8,670 nt of DNA from Pseudomonadota bacterium (GCA_021811005.1 JAJZPY010000085.1:1-8670); one strand, 5' to 3'; positions 1 through 6,176 are shown, numbered from the stretch's first letter. Notes: a model not told the origin generated them from the letters alone. Program-made: numbers and translations.

Positions 1-270
1 GATCAATACGCGCTCGAAATCGGCATCGCAGATCAGGGCCGTAGTGGAATGGGGATGCTTGAGATTGTAGGATTCGACCGCTGCCCAATCCAGGCGTTCG
101 ATATTGGGGCAGTCGATGATGAGCAGTTGCGCCTCGGCCACCGCGTCGGATTCCATGTCCAGCCGCTCGCATGACTGGTCCAGCAGGGTCACCTGGTCAG
201 CGCGGCAATACTCTTCCAGGACATTTTTGAGATCCTTGGGTGCGGTGCTGGAAAATACGGTGACTTTCAT
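1..270 (-). CDS. cpaE: TadZ/CpaE-family pilus assembly protein, N-terminal part (runs off left edge)
   Basis: The frame is open from an ATG at 270 to the window edge, giving the first 90 residues, with no stop because the gene continues left. It begins MKVTVFSSTA and shows an alternating strand/helix pattern with a hydrophobic strand ending in Asp at about residue 53 (LLIIDCPN). This resembles the atypical receiver-like domain that precedes the MinD/ParA-type ATPase domain in TadZ/CpaE. Proteins of this family place the Tad secretion machine in the cell, often at a pole. The ATPase part lies outside the window, so the call rests on this domain and on position. It starts 15 nt after the lipoprotein gene and is the sixth gene of the tad operon counted from flp. 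The Shine-Dalgarno is weak (only a TGGG-like run upstream), which suggests coupling to the gene before it. A generic response-regulator-like protein is possible but unlikely here. Confidence 0.72.
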   Translation of the reverse strand, partial: MKVTVFSSTAPKDLKNVLEEYCRADQVTLLDQSCERLDMESDAVAEAQLLIIDCPNIERLDWAAVESYNLKHPHSTTALICDADFERVLI

Positions 271-285
271 CGGGACCCAAAAACG

Positions 286-609
286 TCAGTAAGAACCGGT
301 GCCCATAACGGAAGGTACCGTCATGGCTGAAGAACCCGAGGCGCCAACCCCGATGGAAAACACGTTGACGGGCGGAGGCGGCGTGATGAAGGTGCTGATG
401 TACCGGTCTACGGCTGCCTTGGCCGTGGATCCATCAAGAGCCACCGGGCCGCTGGGAGGAATGCCGGTGGGGTTCACCGTCTGGATTGCCCGGTTTTCGC
501 GGACCGTCTGGCCGAACTGAGGCTCTTCCTGGTAGCTGCGCGGCACGCACCCGCTCAGCACCGTCAGTACGGCCAACAGGGCAATGTATCGAATCGGCAT
601 AGTGTTCAT
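286..609 (-). CDS. Small outer-membrane lipoprotein in the CpaD/RcpB position of the tad operon
   Basis: This encodes 107 residues. The N-terminus is a lipoprotein signal peptide: Arg7, a hydrophobic stretch of about 11 residues, then the lipobox LSGC with Cys21 as the lipidated residue. The residue after Cys is Val rather than Asp, so outer-membrane sorting is expected. The mature part is about 87 residues, Pro- and Gly-rich, with a PPPPVNVFSIGVG stretch and a Ser/Gly-rich tail. No enzymatic motif is visible. The start codon overlaps the cpaC stop as ATGA, so translation is probably coupled to the secretin. Tad loci usually carry CpaD/RcpB here, a lipoprotein that supports the secretin, but those are roughly twice this length. 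I see no clear sequence match to CpaD. A secretin pilotin or accessory role is inferred from lipobox, position and coupling only. Confidence 0.85.
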   Translation of the reverse strand: MNTMPIRYIALLAVLTVLSGCVPRSYQEEPQFGQTVRENRAIQTVNPTGIPPSGPVALDGSTAKAAVDRYISTFITPPPPVNVFSIGVGASGSSAMTVPSVMGTGSY

Positions 610-1913
610 TGACGCGGCTCTCCTTCCATCTTACCACCCAGCTGGAATTCAGGGCGGGTGGGGGTCACGAAATTGTCTGTCGGCAGCGGCAGGGGCTTGT
701 TCGAAGGCTGGACCAGGCGCGGGGTAATGACAAACACCAGTTCGGTCCTGTTGTTCTGAAATTCGCTGCTGCGAAACAAGGCCCCCAATATGGGGAGCTC
801 ACCCAACACAGGGAAAGCCTTGACCGCTTCGGTGACGTTGTTCTTGATCAGGCCGCCGATGGCAAAGCTTTGCCCGTCGTTGAGCTGAACGGTGGTGGAA
901 GCCCGCCGGGTCGTGATGGTGGGAACAACCGTGAGCGACGCGCCGCTGCCAAACGTGGTGCCTGTGGCCGACAGTTCGGACACTTCAGGCGTGACGCGCA
1001 GGTTGATCTTTCCCCCTTCCAGTACGGTGGGCAGAAACTTGAGGCCTACTCCATATTCTTCTTCCTGCAGCGTGATGGTTGCAGCGCCAAAGCCTGAGCT
1101 TTGGGGGACGGGTATGTAGATTTTCCCGCCGGCAAGAAATGAGGCCTCCTGGCCACTGATGGCAACGATGTTGGGTTCTGCCAGGATCTTGGCCCGGCCA
1201 TCGTTGATTTCGGCATCCAGCGAGAAATTGGTCACGCCGCCGGTGACGCTCAGCACACCGGTTGAACCGGACAGGAACTGCATGTTCGTTCCAGAGCCGT
1301 TGGGGAACAAGGCCGAGTTGTTGCCCAGGGGCCCCGATCCCCCGACTTTGGGACCAGCTCCCATCTTGTCGTCAATCGATTTCTGCACTTCGGCAACTTT
1401 CACTTCCAGCAGAACCTGCGCCACGTCCCGGGTGGTGAGCAGGTTGATGACTTTCTTCCCGCCGAATTGTTCAGCCAGCACCACGACCTGCCGGGCAGCC
1501 ACCGCATCGGCCACCTGACCGCTGAGCACAAAAGAATCGCCGGCCGCCCCCACCTTGATCGATTTTTCGTTGGGCATGAGCTCCTTGAGCTTTTCTTTCA
1601 AGCCCACCACATCGATGGAAACCACCACGTCCACCAGGGTCAGCCGCTTGTCCCTTGTCCACAGATACACATTGGTGCTGCCGGTTTTTTTACCGACCAG
1701 AAACACTTCCCTGTCTTTGACCAGGCTCACGTCCACGATATCGGGATTCCCCACCGAAACCCGGGACAGGGCCGCCTCTGAAGCCACCTGCGAAGATTTG
1801 CCCAGCGTCATCTGCAGGGTCATGGTCCTGTCCGGCGCAATGGATTCCGTCGCGCTTTGGGCAGAAAAGGCGAATGCCGATATCAGGGCCAGGAAAACGG
1901 ATATTTTTTTCAT
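606..1913 (-). CDS. cpaC: Tad pilus outer-membrane secretin (CpaC/RcpA)
   Basis: This 435-residue protein forms the outer-membrane channel through which the Flp pilus leaves the cell. It opens with a Sec signal peptide (MKKISVFLALISAFAFSAQSA, likely cut near residue 21). Residues of about 27-100 match the short N-terminal pilus/secretin domain, with the pattern SVGNPDIVDVSLV and GKKTGSTNVYLW. A BON-like segment follows at about 103-170. The secretin domain covers about 225-400, with the family signatures VVPTITTRRASTTVQL, DGQSFAIGGL and VLGELPILGALFRS, then VFVITPRLV. Length is normal for Tad secretins, which are shorter than type II secretion secretins. The ATG follows the cpaB stop by 8 nt and its own stop overlaps the lipoprotein gene. 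Codons 2-4 contain an A7 run. The family call is secure. Confidence 0.96.
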   Translation of the reverse strand: MKKISVFLALISAFAFSAQSATESIAPDRTMTLQMTLGKSSQVASEAALSRVSVGNPDIVDVSLVKDREVFLVGKKTGSTNVYLWTRDKRLTLVDVVVSIDVVGLKEKLKELMPNEKSIKVGAAGDSFVLSGQVADAVAARQVVVLAEQFGGKKVINLLTTRDVAQVLLEVKVAEVQKSIDDKMGAGPKVGGSGPLGNNSALFPNGSGTNMQFLSGSTGVLSVTGGVTNFSLDAEINDGRAKILAEPNIVAISGQEASFLAGGKIYIPVPQSSGFGAATITLQEEEYGVGLKFLPTVLEGGKINLRVTPEVSELSATGTTFGSGASLTVVPTITTRRASTTVQLNDGQSFAIGGLIKNNVTEAVKAFPVLGELPILGALFRSSEFQNNRTELVFVITPRLVQPSNKPLPLPTDNFVTPTRPEFQLGGKMEGEPRQ

Positions 1914-1921
1914 GGGAAGGC

Positions 1922-2737
1922 TCAGCGAATGGTGGTGGTGGCGTGAGAGGCGCCGCGAATGATCTCAACGCTGTTTTGCGGCTGATGAAAAAGAGGCGGG
2001 CTGGCATGGGGCGGAGCGGGCGTGGCGGCTGGTTCAGCCCCCAACAACTGGGCTTTGCGAACGCCTGCCGTGGCCACATGTTTTTCATCCACCTGGTTTC
2101 TCAGAACCAGGCTCAGGTTCCCCACGCTGCGGGCCAGGTCCAGTGACTCCGCCTGCTGGGGCGTCACCTCCAGCGTGACCGTATTCACGACCTTGGCTTT
2201 CACGTCGTCCTTGACGGACGCATCCTGCGCTGCGGCCAGCACCAGAATATGCTGCAGAACGATTTTGGATACCATTTTGCCCAGGTCATCCTGGATATTG
2301 ACCATGACATCCACATAGTTGCCGGGCAACGCAAAACCCGCAACCCCTGCCACGTCATTGACACGCACTGCCACTGCACGCATTCCCGGGTCGATCAGGG
2401 CGGACAACCCGGCTCGGCTGCCCATGGGCGCCAGTTTTTGTTCAAGGATGGGTTCTCCGGAACCCAAATTGACCACGGCCACCCGGTTAAGCAAAGGCTG
2501 GATGTCGGAAAAGCTGCCGGCCAGGCGGTTTTCTGCGGGCCAATCGACGGTTTTCAGGAGTTCCGGGGTAAGGCGCGAACCGGCTGCCACGTTGGCGGAG
2601 GCCACGACCACTTTGAATGTCTGCCGGACACTGCGTTTTTCCACCTGGCGGTTCATCCACTGCATGGCACCCCAGATGGCAACGCCGCTGACAAGGACGG
2701 ACACGATCAGAAGAAGAAGCGCACGATGCTTAGCCAT
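1922..2737 (-). CDS. cpaB: Flp pilus assembly protein CpaB/RcpC (SAF domain)
   Basis: This encodes 271 residues. Residues of about 5-26 form one membrane-spanning segment after a short basic N-terminus (MAKHR), so most of the protein is periplasmic. An SAF-type domain lies at about 41-105 (VVVASANVAAGSRLTPELL ... DWPAENRLAGSF), followed by the RcpC/CpaB domain at about 110-230 (GMRAVAVRVNDVAGVAGFALPG, NTVTLEVTPQQAESLDLA). The C-terminal 40 residues are Pro/Ala-rich and look disordered. CpaB/RcpC works with the secretin at the outer membrane, and the SAF domain has been suggested to bind peptidoglycan. I chose the ATG at 2737 because AGGGTG (2745-2750) lies 7 nt upstream of it. A TTG two codons earlier would leave only 1 nt of spacing. 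The gene begins 2 nt after the cpaA stop. Confidence 0.94.
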   Translation of the reverse strand: MAKHRALLLLIVSVLVSGVAIWGAMQWMNRQVEKRSVRQTFKVVVASANVAAGSRLTPELLKTVDWPAENRLAGSFSDIQPLLNRVAVVNLGSGEPILEQKLAPMGSRAGLSALIDPGMRAVAVRVNDVAGVAGFALPGNYVDVMVNIQDDLGKMVSKIVLQHILVLAAAQDASVKDDVKAKVVNTVTLEVTPQQAESLDLARSVGNLSLVLRNQVDEKHVATAGVRKAQLLGAEPAATPAPPHASPPLFHQPQNSVEIIRGASHATTTIR

Positions 2738-2739
2738 GT

Positions 2740-3216
2740 TCAAACACCCTGGAGTGAAAAATTCAGGAAACCCGGGATATGACAGCGCATCGCCGCATAG
2801 CCGGTCACGCCCGCGAAAATGGCCACGGCATAGGGCAGCCTGTTGCCGAGCCTGAAAACAAGAAACCCGATCGCAAGGACCCCACCCGCCAGCATGGCAA
2901 GCAGCGCGCTGATGAGCGCTCCCTTGACTCCCAGAAACGCCCCTGCCACGGCCATGAGCTTCACGTCTCCCGCCCCCATCTTGCCCAGAAGATGGAAGGG
3001 CATGAAAAGCATCAGCCCCAGGACAGCCCCTTCCATTAACTGGCTGAGAGGGGGGGATTGCATCGACAGGGACAGCGCAACCGCCACAACGCTACCCAGC
3101 AGGACCAGGGCATTGGGAATCCGACGGGCCTTGAGGTCAAAATGGACCGCAATGGCCATCAAGACCAGAAGAATTCCTTGCGACCAGCCCCCGCTGCCGA
3201 TGCAACCCAGGTTCAA
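2740..3216 (-). CDS. cpaA: Prepilin peptidase CpaA/TadV (type IV A24 aspartic protease)
   Basis: This is a polytopic inner-membrane protease that cuts the leader from Flp and from the TadE-type pseudopilins. From the proposed start it has 158 residues, normal for the short TadV type without the N-methyltransferase part. Both catalytic aspartates are visible: Asp27 in FDLKARRIPN and Asp84 in the GAGDVKLMA motif. The family stretch LPYAVAIFAG lies at 128-137, and about four hydrophobic helices surround these motifs. The start is uncertain. No ATG precedes the first membrane helix, so TTG at 3216 (MNLGCIGSGG) is the best choice, 7 nt after the flp stop and without a Shine-Dalgarno. The first ATG (3159) would cut into helix 1, and a TTG at 3318 would overlap half of flp. 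A C7 run (plus-strand G7, 3050-3056) lies inside the gene. Confidence 0.9.
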   Translation of the reverse strand: MNLGCIGSGGWSQGILLVLMAIAVHFDLKARRIPNALVLLGSVVAVALSLSMQSPPLSQLMEGAVLGLMLFMPFHLLGKMGAGDVKLMAVAGAFLGVKGALISALLAMLAGGVLAIGFLVFRLGNRLPYAVAIFAGVTGYAAMRCHIPGFLNFSLQGV

Positions 3217-3223
3217 TGCGTTA

Positions 3224-3394
3224 TTAGATGACGCCGGCGATGCTGGAAAACTCGGAACTGACGTTTTTTCCCAACAGGGAAACCCCGCCGATAATGGCTG
3301 CAGCGATGAGCGCAGCAATCAGCGCGTACTCGATGGCGGACACGCCTTCTTCGGATTTGAAAAACTGTTTGATTTTTTGCACGGCAGTCTTCAT
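3224..3394 (-). CDS. flp: Flp major prepilin (type IVb pilin)
   Basis: This 56-residue gene encodes the pilus subunit. The leader MKTAVQKIKQFFKSEEG is basic and ends in Gly17, the expected cut site for CpaA. The mature protein starts VSAIEYALIAALIAAAIIGG, with Glu at +5 and Tyr at +6, the conserved Glu-Tyr pair of the Flp family. It continues as one hydrophobic helix and a short tail ending SSIAGVI, giving a mature pilin of 39 residues. A strong Shine-Dalgarno GAGGAG (3401-3406) sits 6 nt before the ATG, by far the best ribosome site in the operon, fitting high pilin output. Two TAA stops in tandem end it. It is the first gene of the minus-strand tad operon, about 80 nt after the candidate promoter. 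The call is secure. Confidence 0.97.
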   Translation of the reverse strand: MKTAVQKIKQFFKSEEGVSAIEYALIAALIAAAIIGGVSLLGKNVSSEFSSIAGVI

Positions 3395-3400
3395 GTGGAT

Positions 3401-3406
3401 CTCCTC
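3401..3406 (-). promoter_or_regulatory. Strong Shine-Dalgarno of flp
   Basis: The minus strand reads GAGGAG with a 6-nt spacer (ATCCAC) to the flp ATG. It fixes the flp start and is much stronger than the sites of the five downstream tad genes, several of which have almost none. This fits the need for far more pilin than assembly proteins. Confidence 0.85.
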
Positions 3407-3454
3407 GTTGTCGGAAATTTGAGTACGCTTCTTTACGATTTAATCTTACCTTCG

Positions 3455-3478
3455 TTCCAGTAGAGTACCCTCGTGGAA
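3455..3478. promoter_or_regulatory. Imperfect 24-bp palindrome, candidate operator at the flp promoter
   Basis: TTCCA and TGGAA arms flank a GTAC centre, and 9 of the 12 symmetric pairs match. The site begins right after the candidate -10 of the flp promoter (3479-3484 on the minus strand), so it would cover the transcription start. A partial second copy of its core (GAGTACGCT against GAGTACCCT) lies at 3421-3429, exactly 42 bp away, about four helical turns. This is suggestive of a dimeric regulator binding two sites. No regulator is identified, and the palindrome could be chance. Confidence 0.4.
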
Positions 3479-3487
3479 TTTATAGCA
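3479..3487 (-). promoter_or_regulatory. Candidate extended -10 promoter for the flp-tad operon
   Basis: The minus strand reads TGCTATAAA, an extended -10 (TGn followed by TATAAA, 5 of 6 to TATAAT). The hexamer at the usual -35 distance is GTGTTG, a poor match, which extended -10 promoters tolerate. Start of transcription would fall near 3472, giving a leader of about 78 nt before flp. No other candidate in the gap is as good on this strand. Confidence 0.5.
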
Positions 3488-3540
3488 TATAAATCATGCA
3501 ACAACACAGATTTTTTAAATCACCTGAACTAGAATTTCTT

Positions 3541-3568
3541 TTGACGCGATGGAGACGAATGTTACAAT
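3541..3568 (+). promoter_or_regulatory. Candidate sigma70-type promoter for the tadE-tadG operon
   Basis: TTGACG (3541-3546, 5 of 6 to TTGACA) and TACAAT (3563-3568, 5 of 6 to TATAAT) are separated by 16 bp. Transcription would start around 3574-3576, directly at the ATG at 3576. If real, the mRNA is leaderless or nearly so, and the upstream ATG at 3549 cannot be the start from this promoter. The hexamers are good, but the position makes this either unusual biology or coincidence. Confidence 0.5.
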
Positions 3569-3575
3569 TTCCCAT

Positions 3576-4064
3576 ATGAAAGTCAAGCATAAATTCAAAA
3601 AAGAAGCCGGCAGCGTGGCGGTGGAATTCGCATTGGTACTCCCCCTGCTGCTGCTCATACTGTTCGGGACGGTGGAGTTCGGGATCATGATGTATGACCA
3701 GGCCATCATCACCAATGCCGCGCGTGAAGGCGCCCGCTGGGGTGCCGTGCAGTCGGTGGGATTGAGCCATCCCATTTCCTGCACAGACCCTGGCATCTCC
3801 ACCATACAGGGGGGCAACCCGGCTTCCTGTTCGGGAACAGGATCAGGCAATGCCTGCCTGGTCGCCAGCAACTACGGCACCAACGCACTCATCTCGTTTG
3901 GCACGGCTGTGGCCAACAACCCCAGCGTTGCCGTTTCCTGCGGTGCAGGAGGCACCGTCAACGTCACGGTGTCTTACAGCTACCAGGGTCTGGGTCTCGG
4001 CATTCTGAGCGCGATCCAGGGAACGGAAACTCTCTCTTCTACGGCGGTGATGTACTATGAATGA
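3576..4064 (+). CDS. TadE-like pseudopilin
   Basis: From the ATG at 3576 this encodes 162 residues. A basic leader (MKVKHKFKKEAG) is followed by SVAVEFALVLPLLLLILFGTVEFG, the TadE signature. Gly12 is the probable CpaA cut site and Glu17 falls at +5 of the mature protein, with Phe at +6. One membrane helix spans about 14-36. The motif NAAREGARWGAV (47-58) is also typical of the family. The remainder is a Gly/Ser/Asn-rich extracytoplasmic domain with four cysteines, possibly two disulfides. TadE-type pseudopilins are minor parts needed for Flp pilus biogenesis. An in-frame ATG at 3549 would add METNVTISH, but neither start has a Shine-Dalgarno. I prefer 3576 for its family-like leader and for the promoter position. 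The gene diverges from the tad operon and overlaps the next gene by 8 nt. Confidence 0.88.
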   Translation: MKVKHKFKKEAGSVAVEFALVLPLLLLILFGTVEFGIMMYDQAIITNAAREGARWGAVQSVGLSHPISCTDPGISTIQGGNPASCSGTGSGNACLVASNYGTNALISFGTAVANNPSVAVSCGAGGTVNVTVSYSYQGLGLGILSAIQGTETLSSTAVMYYE

Positions 4065-5085
4065 GTCCTTTGAAAGTCAGCGGGGGGCCGTGGCCCTCAT
4101 CGTGGCGGCCTCAGTGGTGGCATTGCTGAGCGTTGTGGCGCTCGCCGTCGATATCGGCCACGTGATGATCGTCAGAAACCAGGCACAGAATGCGGCTGAC
4201 GCCGCCGCATTGCACGGCGCGTCCTATCTCTACAGCTCCGGCAGCACCACCCCGAATTTTTCTGCCGGCGGGCCTGCAGTCACCAATGCCACATCCGCCG
4301 TGTCGCTCAACATGCCCATTACGAACAACGACAGCGTGTCCGTGGTGGCCAATTACTGGAAGAACCTCTACGCTGCCGCCCCCACCAACGAAGCAGCCGT
4401 CCGGGTATCGCTTTCAAAGCAGGTCAAGTTGTATTTCGCGCCCATCTTCGGCATGAGCAATGCCAATGTGTCAGCCACCGCCACGGCCATCGTCCAGAGC
4501 CCGACAACCATGGGCCAGGGAGCACTCAACGTGCCCATGGCCATCGGGTCCTGCATGTTCAGCCAGTACTGGGACTCACAAAATGATGCGCCGAAGACGG
4601 ACCCGAAAACAAACCAGCCGTACGTTTTCAATATTGGATCTTCCTACGCTTACAATTCGGGAGGTGATGGAGAAGGAGAAGGGAACTGCACCAGCGGCCA
4701 ATGGACGCCCCTGTCGAACTCGCATGACAACAGCGACAGCACCATACAGCAGTGTTTCAAGGACGGGAACAGTACCACCCTGCAAGCCAATAAGGACCAG
4801 ATCTGGCTGCAGAACGGAGACAAAAACAATCTCTACGACTATGTCAACAATTGCAGCGAATCCGGCAACCACAGCTGTGAGTACGCCACAGTCCCGGTGG
4901 TGCAAACGGTGAATCCGGGAAGCGAACAGAAAATCACCGCCATGGCCTGTATGCACATCATTTCAGCCACAGGGGGCAGCGGCAAATACGTCACGGCACA
5001 GATGTCCAATGGCTGCACGCCAACCAACGCCAGCGGTTCGGGCACTTCTTACGGCGTGGTGGCCCCGCCCAAACTGGCCCAGTAG
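4057..5085 (+). CDS. TadG-like pilus-associated protein (Tad domain)
   Basis: This encodes 342 residues. After SQRGAV comes one membrane helix (about 11-32), then AVDIGHVMIVRNQAQNAADAAALHGA, the Tad/TadG-like N-terminal signature. The stretch KLYFAPIFGMSNANVSATATA at about 124-144 is the conserved end of this kind of module. The remaining 190 residues are polar, Asn/Ser/Gly-rich and hold seven cysteines (about 166, 211, 233, 266, 274, 298, 320). No von Willebrand A (MIDAS, DxSxS) motif is present, although many TadG proteins have one. The protein is also shorter than those. It probably sits in the inner membrane with its bulk in the periplasm or joins the pilus base. Its start overlaps the TadE-like stop by 8 nt, implying coupled translation. 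Family assignment is good, but exact function is not known. Confidence 0.85.
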   Translation: MNESFESQRGAVALIVAASVVALLSVVALAVDIGHVMIVRNQAQNAADAAALHGASYLYSSGSTTPNFSAGGPAVTNATSAVSLNMPITNNDSVSVVANYWKNLYAAAPTNEAAVRVSLSKQVKLYFAPIFGMSNANVSATATAIVQSPTTMGQGALNVPMAIGSCMFSQYWDSQNDAPKTDPKTNQPYVFNIGSSYAYNSGGDGEGEGNCTSGQWTPLSNSHDNSDSTIQQCFKDGNSTTLQANKDQIWLQNGDKNNLYDYVNNCSESGNHSCEYATVPVVQTVNPGSEQKITAMACMHIISATGGSGKYVTAQMSNGCTPTNASGSGTSYGVVAPPKLAQ

Positions 5086-5094
5086 GCACTCCTA

Positions 5095-5121
5095 CCGGGC
5101 CTGCCGGGCCGGCAAGCCCGG
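5095..5121. terminator. GC-rich hairpin between convergent operons
   Basis: CCGGGCCTGCCGG and CCGGCAAGCCCGG are inverted copies matching at 12 of 13 positions, with one base between them. The folded form would have about 11 Watson-Crick pairs, one C-A mismatch and a 3-nt loop. It starts 9 nt after the TadG-like stop and ends 4 nt before the FAH-family stop, so it may serve both strands. Neither side has a clear T run, so intrinsic termination may be partial. mRNA 3'-end protection is an alternative role. Confidence 0.6.
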
Positions 5122-5125
5122 AGCG

Positions 5126-6163
5126 TCAAACCAGCGAAAACTTGAGGGTCCCAAGTTTTTCGATTGAAGATTCCACTTGATCGCCGGCCTTGAGCCAGAC
5201 CCGCTGGTCTGCGGGCTTTCCCAAAATCACGCCTTCCGGCGTGCCTGTGAAAATGAGATCGCCCGGCTCCAGCGGGAAATGCTTGCTGATGTAGGCAATG
5301 ATCTGCTGAGTGTTGAAAATGAAATCGGACGTGTTGGACGACTGGCGGATCTCACCGTTCACGCGCGTCTCCAGCTTGAGGTCGTTGGGATTTCCCACCA
5401 GGTCTGCCGAAACAAAATAGGGGCCGATGGGCGCGAAATGATCGAGCGTCTTTCCAATCATCCACTGGCCGTTGGGCAACTCCAGCTGCAGATCCCGCGC
5501 TGAAAAATCCTGGCCGGTGCAGTAACCGGCCACGTACTCCAGAGCCTTGTCTTCAGGGACATTGCGCGCTTCCTTGCCCATGACCACCAGCAATTCCGTC
5601 TCGTAATCGAGCTTGTAGGAAATGTCCTTGGGCGGAACCTTGATGGTGCAATTCTGTGCCGCGATTGCGTTGTTGTACTTGTTGAACAGGGGCGGCACAC
5701 GCGGGGGCTGCATGCCGATTTCCTTGGCGTGGCGACGGTAGTTGAGGCCGACGCAGACAATCTTTCCGGGATTGCGGAAAAGCCGTCCATAGGTGATCTT
5801 CGATTCGTCGACAACATAGGCGCTGCCCTTCTTTTTCGCCGCATCGATCAACGCATAAAGCTCGTCCGCACGACCGTCCTGAAGCAATTCATCCAGGGTC
5901 AAGGGGGCATGACGCTTCAAGCCCCGGGCCGCGGCACGGACATCGAGAACACCTTGCGTCATCTTCACGCCCAGGGTTTCCGAGCCGTCGGTCTGCATGA
6001 TGGAAAGCAGTGTCAGTCCCTTCACCATTTCACGATGACGCTCGTGCTTGCCTTCAGGATGCTCCCCCTCTTCTGCCAGCACCGGACCCGAGGCCAGCCC
6101 CATGACACCGGCTGCGGCCGCCAGAGTGGATTTTTGAAAAAAGTCGCGACGGCTGTTGTCCAT
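5126..6163 (-). CDS. Tat-targeted fumarylacetoacetate hydrolase (FAH) family protein
   Basis: This encodes 345 residues. The N-terminus is a twin-arginine signal: SRRDFFQK (Arg5, Arg6), a hydrophobic Ala/Gly/Leu stretch, and a likely cut after Ala30 (PVLA). The FAH catalytic domain covers about 133-345. It shows VGLNYRRHAKE (138-148), the metal ligands Glu188 and Glu190 in DYETE, Asp219 in GQDFSARD, GKTLDHFAPIGP (237-248) and FTGTPEGV (305-312). Family members hydrolyse, decarboxylate or isomerise keto-acid-type compounds with Mg or Ca; the substrate here cannot be read. Most relatives are cytoplasmic, so predicted export is unusual. The start at 6163 is set by a strong Shine-Dalgarno (6168-6176); an ATG five codons earlier has no ribosome site. 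It follows the symporter gene by 43 nt and is probably co-transcribed with it. Confidence 0.92.
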   Translation of the reverse strand: MDNSRRDFFQKSTLAAAAGVMGLASGPVLAEEGEHPEGKHERHREMVKGLTLLSIMQTDGSETLGVKMTQGVLDVRAAARGLKRHAPLTLDELLQDGRADELYALIDAAKKKGSAYVVDESKITYGRLFRNPGKIVCVGLNYRRHAKEIGMQPPRVPPLFNKYNNAIAAQNCTIKVPPKDISYKLDYETELLVVMGKEARNVPEDKALEYVAGYCTGQDFSARDLQLELPNGQWMIGKTLDHFAPIGPYFVSADLVGNPNDLKLETRVNGEIRQSSNTSDFIFNTQQIIAYISKHFPLEPGDLIFTGTPEGVILGKPADQRVWLKAGDQVESSIEKLGTLKFSLV

Positions 6164-6167
6164 GCTG

Positions 6168-6176
6168 CCCTCCTCC
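6168..6176 (-). promoter_or_regulatory. Shine-Dalgarno deciding the FAH-family start
   Basis: The minus strand reads GGAGGAGGG, ending 4 nt before the ATG at 6163. It lies inside the five codons that would be coding if the upstream ATG (6178) were used. This favours the shorter protein, which also puts the twin arginines at residues 5-6, a normal place for a Tat signal. Confidence 0.8.

Noticed and set aside
3210..3230. Programmed frameshift joining flp to cpaA
   Set aside because: cpaA is in a different frame from flp, but the junction has two TAA stops and no slippery heptamer, and Flp and TadV are always separate proteins.
2740..3318. Longer 192-codon form of the prepilin peptidase starting at TTG 3318
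   Set aside because: Its first 30 or so codons overlap flp in another frame, are polar and Ser/Pro-rich, and do not resemble any TadV N-terminus. The open frame over flp is best read as chance.
3485..3515. Sigma54 promoter for flp (TTGC present near 3498)
   Set aside because: The GG required about 12 bases upstream of the GC is missing, so the -24 element does not exist.
3509..3521. AT-only small inverted repeat (GATTT/AAATC)
   Set aside because: Arms of 5 bp in an AT-rich stretch are expected by chance; a weak UP-element role cannot be supported from sequence alone.
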